Part shown: positions 31,524 to 39,052 of the stretch, in pieces
Position numbering within the stretch: the stretch's first letter is position 1
Layout of the letters: every line of letters begins with the position of its first letter
From: Anaerolineaceae bacterium UBA5211
GTDB lineage: Bacteria; Chloroflexota; Anaerolineae; Anaerolineales; Anaerolineaceae
Length of the DNA: 46,722 nucleotides
Assembly: GCA_002412595.1 (NCBI GenBank)
Contig: DHVJ01000033.1
Coordinates: forward strand, 1-46,722
Direction: 5' to 3'
Program-made: the position numbers and the translations under genes
The notes under the pieces: generated by a model
Told to the model about the DNA's origin: nothing
The model's input: only the letters and a program-made list of their open reading frames with translations
The model's database searches: none

Positions 31524-32498
31524 ATGGATGCGATAACAGTAAATCATTTGAACCGGGTTTTTAAAAGCACGGATGGTATTATCAAGCGCAAAGTTAAGGA
31601 AGTTGTCGCGGTTGAGGATGTCTCATTTGAAATTCGCCAGGGTGAGTTGTTCGGACTGCTGGGACCAAATGGAGCCGGAAAAACCACCTCGGTTAAAATG
31701 TTGACTACACTGCTGATCCCCACCGGCGGCACTGCCACCATCATGGGGCTGGATGTGGTCAAGGATGCCGCTAAAGTGCGCCCGCGCATCGGCTTTATTT
31801 TCGGGGGCGAGCGTGGCTTGTATTGGCGTCTATCCGGATTGGATAACCTGCGTTATTTTGCAAGCCTGTATTACGTGGATGAGAAAGTTGCCAAAAAACG
31901 TATCCCGGAATTGCTTGAAATGGTTGGTCTGAAAGGGCGCGAACGAGAGAAGGTGGAAGGTTATTCGCGCGGCATGCGCCAGCGCCTGCACATCGCGCGG
32001 GCACTGCTGCACGATCCGGAAGTTCTTTTTTTGGATGAGCCTACCATGGGATTGGATCCGGTGGGTGCGCGCGAACTGCGTACCACAGTCAAGAACATGC
32101 AGTCGGCTAACAAGACTATCCTGCTGACCACGCACTATATGTTCGAAGCTGACGCGCTTTGCCAGCGCATCGCAGTGATCAACAAAGGTAAAATTGTCGC
32201 GCTGGATACCCCGGAGAAACTAAAAGAAAATGTCCAGGATCTTACGGTGGTGGAAATTGAGTTGTACGGCATCTCGCAGGATAGGATCGCGCGCATCAAA
32301 GCGTTGGATTTTGTGGTGGACGTATCTGTTGAAGACCGTGATCAGCGCCAAGTGTTGCATGTTCATACCCCCAAAGGTCCGGAGGCTATTCCGGTGCTGG
32401 TGGAGAATCTGAACGGACTGCGGCTTGGGCGCATCATCACGCGTGAACCCACGTTGGAGGATGCTTACGTACGCCTGGTAGGCGGAACGGAGAATTAA
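31524..32498 (+). CDS. ABC transporter ATP-binding protein (ABC-2 exporter type)
   Basis: A 324-residue ATPase. Walker A is GPNGAGKTTSVKML, the signature is YSRGMRQRLHIARALLHDPE (an SRGM variant of LSGGQ), and Walker B is VLFLDEPTMGLDP, followed by the TTHYMFEADALC H-loop. The C-terminal extension (about residues 225-324) is typical of exporters such as DrrA/NatA. I choose the ATG at 31524. The TTG at 31515 also fits the frame. Neither has a clear ribosome site, so initiation may be weak or the message nearly leaderless. One base separates it from the first permease gene. Confidence 0.92.
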   Translation: MDAITVNHLNRVFKSTDGIIKRKVKEVVAVEDVSFEIRQGELFGLLGPNGAGKTTSVKMLTTLLIPTGGTATIMGLDVVKDAAKVRPRIGFIFGGERGLYWRLSGLDNLRYFASLYYVDEKVAKKRIPELLEMVGLKGREREKVEGYSRGMRQRLHIARALLHDPEVLFLDEPTMGLDPVGARELRTTVKNMQSANKTILLTTHYMFEADALCQRIAVINKGKIVALDTPEKLKENVQDLTVVEIELYGISQDRIARIKALDFVVDVSVEDRDQRQVLHVHTPKGPEAIPVLVENLNGLRLGRIITREPTLEDAYVRLVGGTEN

Positions 32499-32499
32499 A

Positions 32500-33297
32500 G
32501 TGAAACGTTTGCGGATGAATTTCAGGATCATGCTGCTGGCTTTTGAAATTGAGCTGCGCCAGAATATGACCGATGGGTTTGTGCTTTTCGGCATCCTGAT
32601 TCAACCTTTGATTGTGGCTTTTATGGCATTATGGATGCTGAAGGGCAAGGGGCCGGACTATGCCATCTTTGTGGTGGTCGGTTCGGGTATGACTGGTTTG
32701 TGGACTACCCTGTTGTTCAACGGCGGCAACAGCATCACCGGCGAACGCTGGACTGGTACGTTGGAGCCGTTGGTGGCTTCACCGGCTTCATTGCGCGTGG
32801 TGATTTATGGTAAGGTGCTGGCCAATGTGCTCCAGTCGCTGCTTTCCATGATCGGTAGTTACCTGCTCATATCGCTCATTTTTGGTTATCCGCTCACCCT
32901 GTCCCGTCCCTGGCTGTTCTTCATTTCGCTGTTTGTCAGTGTGGTTTCGCTGGTTAGTTTTGGACTGATTCTGGCTTCGTTTTTTATTTTGATCCCGGAT
33001 TTCGCGCGTATGGTCAATACACTGGAATTCCCGGTTTACATTCTGGGCGGGTTTCTGTTCCCCATTGCGCTGCTGCCCGGCTGGACAACACCTTTAAGCT
33101 ATATCCTCACACCTTATTGGGCAGCGGTAGCTTTGCACGGCGCGGCTCAGGGAACGCTGGGGACATGGCAGATTGTGGGAACCTGGGGTATTATGCTGGC
33201 TTTCAGCGTTGTATATGTGCTGGCTTCGGGCAGACTCTACCGTGTGATCCTGCGTAAAGCGCGCACAGATGCCACTCTGGACATTGTTGGGAGCTGA
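32500..33297 (+). CDS. ABC-2 type permease, first subunit
   Basis: A 265-residue membrane protein with six hydrophobic segments, e.g. FVLFGILIQPLIVAFMALWML, WLFFISLFVSVVSLVSFGLILASF and WGIMLAFSVVYVLASG. The conserved GERWTGTLEPLVASPAS loop after TM2 is the ABC-2 permease motif. It starts at GTG 32500, one base after the ATPase stop. It pairs with the next gene, as both are permeases of similar size and share the GERW(S/T)GTL motif. The exported substrate is not known. Confidence 0.9.
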   Translation: MKRLRMNFRIMLLAFEIELRQNMTDGFVLFGILIQPLIVAFMALWMLKGKGPDYAIFVVVGSGMTGLWTTLLFNGGNSITGERWTGTLEPLVASPASLRVVIYGKVLANVLQSLLSMIGSYLLISLIFGYPLTLSRPWLFFISLFVSVVSLVSFGLILASFFILIPDFARMVNTLEFPVYILGGFLFPIALLPGWTTPLSYILTPYWAAVALHGAAQGTLGTWQIVGTWGIMLAFSVVYVLASGRLYRVILRKARTDATLDIVGS

Positions 33298-33298
33298 T

Positions 33299-34102
33299 AT
33301 GCTGAATCATTTGACAGCCAACATCCGCATATTTTTTGAAGGCGCCTATTATTCTTACCGCGCGCTGTTTCGTTGGCTGCGCCCGGCCACATACCTGGCT
33401 TCCAAAGTGTTCGCCCCGCTGACCATGATGATTTTCTTCGTGTACATTGGCGCCTATGCCAGCGGCAGCAACAATGCGTCTTTTTACGTCATTGGCAATT
33501 CGCTGATTTTCGCTGCTTCCAGCGGTATCTTTGGCGTGACCATGAGTGTGGGCGGGGAACGCTGGTCGGGCACGCTGCCTTATCTGTTCGGTTCGCCGGC
33601 TAACCGCTGGGCTATGTTTGTAGGGCGGGCGGTTATGCATATCCTGGATGGCATGTTGGGCGTTTTTATCGGCCTTGGATGGGGCATCCTGCTTTTTGGG
33701 TTGGATTTCTCGCATACCGATCCGATGGCCCTGCTGTTGGCGATACTGATTACTACCTTCAGCACCTCCGGCTTGGGTCTGTTGATGGGCTGCCTGAGTT
33801 TGATCACGCGCAACGTTATGCTGGTCAACAACACGGTCTATTTCTCACTGTTGGTTTTTTCCGGGGCGAATATCCCCGTGGCTGAATTGCCGCGCTGGAT
33901 GCAGTCTATTTCACAGATGCTGCCGCTGACACGCGGCGTGGCCTGCACACGCACCATTATCAATGGGGGAAGTTTGGCGGACGTACTGCCGCTGCTGCAA
34001 GTGGAATTTTTGATCGGTGTAATGCTGACCATCCTGGGGTATTTCCTTTTCAAAGTGTTTGAAATCCAGGCTAAGAAAAAGGGTACATTGGATATTTTTT
34101 AG
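33299..34102 (+). CDS. ABC-2 type permease, second subunit
   Basis: A 267-residue membrane protein with about six segments (YLASKVFAPLTMMIFFVYIGAYA; ILDGMLGVFIGLGWGILLFG; LLLAILITTFSTSGLGLLMGCLS; FLIGVMLTILGYFLFKVF). It has the GERWSGTLPYLFGSPANR loop. The ATG at 33299 follows the previous stop by one base, with GGGAG just upstream. Its end is 13 bases before the NifS-SelD fusion gene. Confidence 0.9.
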   Translation: MLNHLTANIRIFFEGAYYSYRALFRWLRPATYLASKVFAPLTMMIFFVYIGAYASGSNNASFYVIGNSLIFAASSGIFGVTMSVGGERWSGTLPYLFGSPANRWAMFVGRAVMHILDGMLGVFIGLGWGILLFGLDFSHTDPMALLLAILITTFSTSGLGLLMGCLSLITRNVMLVNNTVYFSLLVFSGANIPVAELPRWMQSISQMLPLTRGVACTRTIINGGSLADVLPLLQVEFLIGVMLTILGYFLFKVFEIQAKKKGTLDIF

Positions 34103-34115
34103 ATAAAATCTTGAT

Positions 34116-36320
34116 ATGTCAAAACAACCGATTTACTTAGATTACAACGCCACCACACCGATCGATCCACAGGTGGCGGATGCTATGCTGCCGTATCTGT
34201 ACGATCATTTTGGCAATCCCTCCAGCAGTCACGCCTATGGTGTTGACGCCAAGTTGGGAGTAGAGAAAGCTCGCCGGCAGGTAGCTGCTATGTTGGGCTG
34301 CCACGCCGAGGAGATTATTTTTACCAGCGGCGGTTCCGAATCTAATAACTTTGCCATCAAGGGCAGTGCCCTGGCGCAGCGTGTTAAAGGCAATCACATC
34401 ATCACCAGCGCGATCGAGCATCCGGCTGTGCTGGAAGTTTGCGCATACCTGGAAAAACAAGGTTTTCGTGTAACTTATGTGCCTGTGGATGAAGATGGGT
34501 TGGTAAATTTAGAAGTATTAGAGAAATCTATTACCCCGCAGACCATTCTGATCTCGGTCATGCAAGCGAACAATGAAGTAGGAACCATACAGCCAATTTT
34601 CGAAATTGCTAGAATTGCGCATAGACATGGTATTGTGCTGCATAGCGACGCGGCTCAATCCATCGGAAAGATCCCGGTGCGAGTGGATGAGCTGGGCGTG
34701 GATTTGCTTTCCATCGCAGGCCATAAGCTGTACGCACCCAAAGGCATCGGCGCATTGTATATCCGCACGGGTACTCAATTGCAGAAGATCATCCATGGAG
34801 CGGAACACGAAAGCAATCGCCGGGCCGGCACGGAAAATGTGCTGGAAATCGTTGGGTTGGGGCAGGCTTGTGAACTGGTTCAGCAGCATTTGGATGAATA
34901 CAGCGCCCATATGCGTGCCGTACGCGATCAATTGGAAAATGGCATACTGGAAGAATTCCCCTGGGCTAAGGTAAACGGCAGCCGCGAGCAGCGCCTGCCC
35001 AATACGGCCAACATCAGCTTCAAAGGCATTGAGGCCAATACCATTCTGGCGGAAATGGTGGAAGTGGCGGCTTCGGCCGGAGCAGCCTGCCACGCGGAGC
35101 AGGTGGATGTGTCGCATGTGTTGGAAGCGATGCACATTCCGGTGGATACGGCCATGGGTACCATTCGCTTTTCGGTCGGTCGCTATACCTCGGTTGAGGA
35201 TATCGAACGTGCGTTGGAAGAGATTAAACACGTAATTCACAGCCTGCAGCCGGAGGCACCCGCGCAAGGGATTGAAATTTCCGATGAAGAAGTCAAACTA
35301 ACCCAATATACCCACGGTTTGGGTTGTGCCTGCAAGCTGCGCCCGCAGCTTTTAGAAGAAGTCCTGCAGAATCTGCCCGTACCACAGGATGCCCGCATTC
35401 TGGTTGGCACTGAAACAGCCGATGACGCGGCGGTATTTGCGGTTAATGATGACCTGGCTTTGGTGCAAACTGTGGACTTTTTTACCCCGATTGTAGATGA
35501 CCCTTACGAATTTGGGGCTATTTCAGCGGCCAACTCGCTCAGCGACGTGTATGCCATGGGCGGCACACCGCTGTTTGCCTTGAGTATCGTGGCTTTTCCG
35601 GGCAACCGCTTGCCCATGAGTGTGCTCGGCAGCATATTGAAGGGAGCTGCCGATAAAGCCGCCGAGGCGGGCATTGCCATTATCGGTGGGCATACAGTGG
35701 ATGACACTGAACCCAAGTTCGGCCTGGCGGTAACCGGTTCACTGGACCCCGCAAAAATCCGCACCAATGCTGGCGCGCAGGTTGGCGATGTGCTGATCTT
35801 GACCAAACCTATTGGCACGGGCATTCTCTCCACTGCCATGAAACAGGGTGCCTTGAGCCGGGCAGACGCGCGTCCGGCCATCGAGTGGATGGCCAAACTC
35901 AACCGGGCTGCGGCCGAGGTGATGCTGCAAACCGGTGCCAACGCCTGCACGGATGTGACCGGTTTCGGATTATTGGGTCATCTACTGGGTATGATGCGCG
36001 GCTCCGGTACCAGCGCGCTGATCCATGCAGACAGCGTTCCGCTGATTGATAAGGCTTATGAACTGGCAGCGGCCGGGATTATCCCGGGCGGTACGAAAAA
36101 CAACATGAGCTACACGGAAGCTTCCGTTTCGTATGCTAAAAGTATTTCAAATGTCACACGTGCTTTATTGAATGATGCGCAAACCTCAGGCGGCTTACTG
36201 ATCAGTCTGCCGAAAGCACAGAGCGATGCTTATCTGCGAGCTATGGGGGAGCGCGGTGAGCTGGCAGTTATGATCGGTGAAGTGCTGGCGAAACAAGCGA
36301 ACTTTATCACGGTGGACTGA
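34116..36320 (+). CDS. Cysteine desulfurase - selenophosphate synthetase fusion (NifS-SelD)
   Basis: A 734-residue fusion. Residues 1-380 are a NifS/IscS-type PLP enzyme: YLDYNATTPIDPQV, the PLP lysine Lys204 in SIAGHKLYAPKG, and the catalytic loop ASAGAACHAEQVDVSHVLEAM with Cys325. It would release selenium or sulfur from selenocysteine or cysteine. Residues about 391-734 are SelD: LTQYTHGLGCACKLRP contains the catalytic Cys404 and Lys407, followed by TADDAAVFAV, DFFTPIVDDPYEFGAISAANSLSDVYAMGGTP, GGHTVDDTEPKFGLAVTG and DVTGFGLLGHL. The linker is only about 10 residues. Supply of selenium and its ATP-dependent activation are thus on one chain. No selA, selB, selC or selU is present in the window. 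It follows the ABC exporter genes by 13 bases. Confidence 0.95.
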   Translation: MSKQPIYLDYNATTPIDPQVADAMLPYLYDHFGNPSSSHAYGVDAKLGVEKARRQVAAMLGCHAEEIIFTSGGSESNNFAIKGSALAQRVKGNHIITSAIEHPAVLEVCAYLEKQGFRVTYVPVDEDGLVNLEVLEKSITPQTILISVMQANNEVGTIQPIFEIARIAHRHGIVLHSDAAQSIGKIPVRVDELGVDLLSIAGHKLYAPKGIGALYIRTGTQLQKIIHGAEHESNRRAGTENVLEIVGLGQACELVQQHLDEYSAHMRAVRDQLENGILEEFPWAKVNGSREQRLPNTANISFKGIEANTILAEMVEVAASAGAACHAEQVDVSHVLEAMHIPVDTAMGTIRFSVGRYTSVEDIERALEEIKHVIHSLQPEAPAQGIEISDEEVKLTQYTHGLGCACKLRPQLLEEVLQNLPVPQDARILVGTETADDAAVFAVNDDLALVQTVDFFTPIVDDPYEFGAISAANSLSDVYAMGGTPLFALSIVAFPGNRLPMSVLGSILKGAADKAAEAGIAIIGGHTVDDTEPKFGLAVTGSLDPAKIRTNAGAQVGDVLILTKPIGTGILSTAMKQGALSRADARPAIEWMAKLNRAAAEVMLQTGANACTDVTGFGLLGHLLGMMRGSGTSALIHADSVPLIDKAYELAAAGIIPGGTKNNMSYTEASVSYAKSISNVTRALLNDAQTSGGLLISLPKAQSDAYLRAMGERGELAVMIGEVLAKQANFITVD

Positions 36321-36351
36321 ACCCAATATTGTGTGTGAACCTGCCGGGTTG

Positions 36352-36369
36352 ATACATTTGTCAATGTAT
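36352..36369. repeat. Inverted repeat in the region before the lipoprotein
   Basis: ATACATT and AATGTAT form 7-bp arms around TGTC. It lies 32 bases after the NifS-SelD stop and about 190 before the lipoprotein start. Without a T-run it may be an operator or just a small hairpin. The rest of the 235-base gap is AT-rich, with a second small inverted repeat CCGCTT/AAGCGG at about 36433-36450. Confidence 0.3.
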
Positions 36370-36555
36370 AGACAGCATTTTGATGATTCCAGCTTGAAAG
36401 CTCACTGGGAACCTTATCTGGTAGAGATATAGCCGCTTTAATGGAAGCGGAAAAGAAAATTCACCGTGTAAATCATTTCCAATGAAAAATTTATATTTAT
36501 CATATATATTGAAAGAATATTCCTGATTATCATGGTAATAGAATTGGAGATAAAT

Positions 36556-37011
36556 ATGAAAATGAAATCAATTTTAGCAATTGTATTGGCAGCGCTATTT
36601 GTGGCTGCTTGTTCATCCTCGGCTCCCACTGCGCAAGCGGCAGCGACGGATACCGCTTCAAGTACCGCTGTGATGGAAGCTACTATACCGGCAGACAATC
36701 AAGCGGCGGCAACGGATACAACTGCAGCGGGCACTGATTTGCAGGTAACAGTAAGTTTCAGTCAAGATGTCTGGCCGATACTCGAGCAATATGCAGTGGC
36801 CGCACATGGCGGTAAGGGCGGTGTTTTCCTGGAGAGCTACAGCGATATCATGAATTATGTTGTGCCAGGCGATCCGGAGAACAGTATGCTTTACAAAGCC
36901 CTGATTGGAGATGGTGTTGATCGCATGCCGCCGCCGCCTGCAGATCCGCTGCCGGACGCAATGATCCAAACAATTTATGACTGGATCGCGCAGGGTGCGT
37001 TGGATAACTAA
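36556..37011 (+). CDS. Lipoprotein with a cytochrome-c-like domain lacking the haem motif
   Basis: A 151-residue lipoprotein (start ATG 36556, with TTGGAGA about 7 bases upstream). The signal ends at LFVAAC with Cys19. After an Ala/Thr-rich linker (about 20-60), residues 65-151 match the planctomycete-type cytochrome c domain: SFSQDVWPILEQYAVAAHGG...YSDIMNYVVPGDPENSMLYKAL...DRMPPPPADPLPDAMIQTIYDWIAQGALDN. Where these domains have CxxCH, this one has A80-V-A-A83-H84, so covalent haem attachment is impossible. The Met124 region (MPPPP) of the sixth ligand is kept. It could be a haem-free binding or structural domain. Convergent with the radical SAM gene. Confidence 0.85.
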   Translation: MKMKSILAIVLAALFVAACSSSAPTAQAAATDTASSTAVMEATIPADNQAAATDTTAAGTDLQVTVSFSQDVWPILEQYAVAAHGGKGGVFLESYSDIMNYVVPGDPENSMLYKALIGDGVDRMPPPPADPLPDAMIQTIYDWIAQGALDN

Positions 37012-37068
37012 GACTGCTAAACATACCGAACAGTGCCATTTATGGGAAACTGTTCTTTAGACGAAAAT

Positions 37069-37102
37069 AAAAGAGAAGCTGGGTTGCCCAGCTTCTCTTT
37101 TT
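37069..37102. terminator. Bidirectional terminator between convergent genes
   Basis: AAAAGAGAAGCTGGG (37069-37083) and CCCAGCTTCTCTTTT (37087-37101) pair around TTG, with A and T runs at the ends, so it terminates on both strands: after the lipoprotein gene (plus) and after the radical SAM gene (minus). Confidence 0.87.
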
Positions 37103-37170
37103 GTGATACTGCTGAAAATCAATGAGGGTTACGATGCGTTTATTTCAGCATGCGATGAAGAAGGGAAGGG

Positions 37171-38670
37171 CTATTTTTTCGAATCCAGCTCTGACAACGC
37201 CTTGTCGTAGTCATAATCCTTAATATATTTCTCGTCCCAAACCTTGGCGGAATAATCCTGATAGGCCTTTCCGTAGTTGATCATACCTTCCATGTAATCC
37301 TTATCCATCAGAGCTTCTTCGGCAGGCGGGTTTTCCGGATCGGGTTCGTCCTTGGCGACGATCTCACGCATCACATCGTGATGGTCGCGGATGAAGCAGG
37401 GCGCTAACAGGTTGCCGTGCTTGCCATTGCCGTTTTTATTGCGGTAACCGGTCTGCCATTTGCGGATATCTTTGAAGAAGGCTTCTTCATAAACATCGTT
37501 CAAATCTTTGCCTTCCGCATATACTGTGTTGATGTTGGTGGGCGAATAAGGCACAAATACACAGGGCATAACCTTGCCGTCCCAGTTGATATAGACATAG
37601 CCGCCGCCGTTGCTGCGGCCGCTGGCGATACAGCCATCCACCAGGGTGCCGTGGTTCCAGAAATCGGGCAGGAAGATATGTTTCTCACGTACAATTTCCC
37701 AGGAACGCTGCCACATCCACAAACGCTGTTCAACCGAAGGCATCAAATCCAGCGTATAAGAACGGCCGATAGGCATGTAGTGGAACACCCAGCCATAGGC
37801 TGCGCCCTGATCCATGAAGAAGTAATCAATGAATTCATCAGAAAGGATTTCTTCACAATTGTGTTTGGTGGCGGTCAAAGAGATGCCAAAGGGGACGCCG
37901 TATTTGCGCAGGCTAGCCATGGCAGCCAGAATTTTATCGTATGTACCTTCGCCGCGGCGCTCATCAGTCCTCTCACGCCAGCCTTCTACGGAAATGGCCG
38001 GAGAGAAGTTGCCCAATTCGGACAGGCGTTTAGCGGTGGCATCATCGATCAGAGTGCTGTTGGTATAAGCCATGAAGAACATATCGTTGTGCTTCTCGAC
38101 CATGTCGAGCAAGTCTTTCCCTTGATCTTTATAGGTGAAGGGTTCGCCGCCGCTGATGACAATGAAGAGGTTGCCGTAAATTTCCTTGGCTTCTGTCAGG
38201 ATGCGGTCAAAGACATCCCAGCTTAGTTTCTCGGTAGCTTTGCCGGAATTGGCGTAGCAGCCGGTGCAGTACAGGTTGCAGGATTTGGTCGGGCTGACCA
38301 CGATGAATCCGGGCGGGCGTTGTCCGTGTCGTTCAACAAAAGATTGCTGGGCGCTGACAAATCCGCCGTCCATAGCAATGTTGTTGATCATAATTTCAGA
38401 TAATTTCTTGATGTATGTATCGGCAATGGGATGATCGCAGGTCAAGATGCGTTCCGCTGTGTGAATCATGGCTTTGTTCATTTCGTAGCGGTCTTCACAG
38501 ACGCCAATGGGGTATTTCTGGGTCTCAAGGTTGTTGCGATACCCATTTTCGGCTGCCTTGAAAGCCTGGTTGAGGATCGTTTTACGTGCTAGGCGATTAT
38601 TGACAATGGATTGTCCATGGTTCCCGACGTAATTGATTCCCATCCTGAAAAGTTTATTGTTTTGTGCCAT
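37171..38670 (-). CDS. Radical SAM protein with a probable C-terminal cysteine cluster region
   Basis: A 499-residue radical SAM enzyme. The cluster motif is SPTKSCNLYCTGCYANSG (Cys131, Cys135, Cys138), followed by VISGGEPFTYKDQGKDLLDMV and a downstream PAISVEGWRERTDERRGEGTYDKI segment, typical of the family fold. C-terminal cysteines (GCIASG; VMPCVFVPY; APCFIRDH) could hold a SPASM-like auxiliary cluster. The first 115 residues form an extra N-terminal domain. The start has AAGAGG 6 bases upstream. The reaction is not evident: peptide modification or another anaerobic step is possible. It follows a small protein gene and is controlled, by position, by the LAL regulator upstream. Confidence 0.85.
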   Translation of the reverse strand: MAQNNKLFRMGINYVGNHGQSIVNNRLARKTILNQAFKAAENGYRNNLETQKYPIGVCEDRYEMNKAMIHTAERILTCDHPIADTYIKKLSEIMINNIAMDGGFVSAQQSFVERHGQRPPGFIVVSPTKSCNLYCTGCYANSGKATEKLSWDVFDRILTEAKEIYGNLFIVISGGEPFTYKDQGKDLLDMVEKHNDMFFMAYTNSTLIDDATAKRLSELGNFSPAISVEGWRERTDERRGEGTYDKILAAMASLRKYGVPFGISLTATKHNCEEILSDEFIDYFFMDQGAAYGWVFHYMPIGRSYTLDLMPSVEQRLWMWQRSWEIVREKHIFLPDFWNHGTLVDGCIASGRSNGGGYVYINWDGKVMPCVFVPYSPTNINTVYAEGKDLNDVYEEAFFKDIRKWQTGYRNKNGNGKHGNLLAPCFIRDHHDVMREIVAKDEPDPENPPAEEALMDKDYMEGMINYGKAYQDYSAKVWDEKYIKDYDYDKALSELDSKK

Positions 38671-38688
38671 ATTTCCTCTTTCCTTGCT

Positions 38689-38958
38689 TTAATTAATATA
38701 AAATGAATGAAAAATGAGATGATGTATAAAATTCAATTTAGAGTGAAGGTCCAGACGTTTCAGGGATAGGATGGTTATACCCATTCCAAACAGATAATCA
38801 AGAAGTCCCTGCAATGCCGATTGGTCCATTACCTGCCCGGTTAGAATTGTGATGCCGTTTCGTTTATGCTTTACCTGAAAGGATTGAAGCCATTCAGACC
38901 AGTTTGCTTTTAGGTACCCCTGGACACATATTTGATAGACGTCATTTTTGTTGGACAC
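38689..38958 (-). CDS. Small conserved-type protein of unknown function
   Basis: An 89-residue protein starting at GTG 38958. The core (YQICVQGYLKANWSEWLQSF..., then GITILTGQVMDQSALQGLLDYLFGMGITILSLKRL) matches a pattern I know from many uncharacterised Chloroflexota and Actinobacteria proteins, with a W-x-x-W region and a DQxALxGLL helix. No function is established to my knowledge. The last 20 residues (HSKLNFIHHLIFHSFYIN) look like a species-specific tail. It lies between the LAL regulator and the radical SAM gene, 18 bases from the latter. Confidence 0.75.
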   Translation of the reverse strand: MSNKNDVYQICVQGYLKANWSEWLQSFQVKHKRNGITILTGQVMDQSALQGLLDYLFGMGITILSLKRLDLHSKLNFIHHLIFHSFYIN

Positions 38959-39052
38959 TTTTTCACCACTGTAATGAATTTTCTTTAAAAATACATTAAT
39001 GGGATGAGAAGAGCAACAAGAAAAAGTATTATTCAGGTATTAGAAAGAAATA

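Noticed and set aside
34116..36320. NifS-SelD as two genes merged by a missed stop codon
   Set aside because: The frame is continuous through the short linker, there is no internal ribosome site with a start before the SelD half, and both halves are complete, so a true fusion is the simpler reading.
37417..38226. 269-codon plus-strand frame opposite the radical SAM gene
   Set aside because: Shadow of a gene with the CxxxCxxC motif. No ribosome site or family signature.
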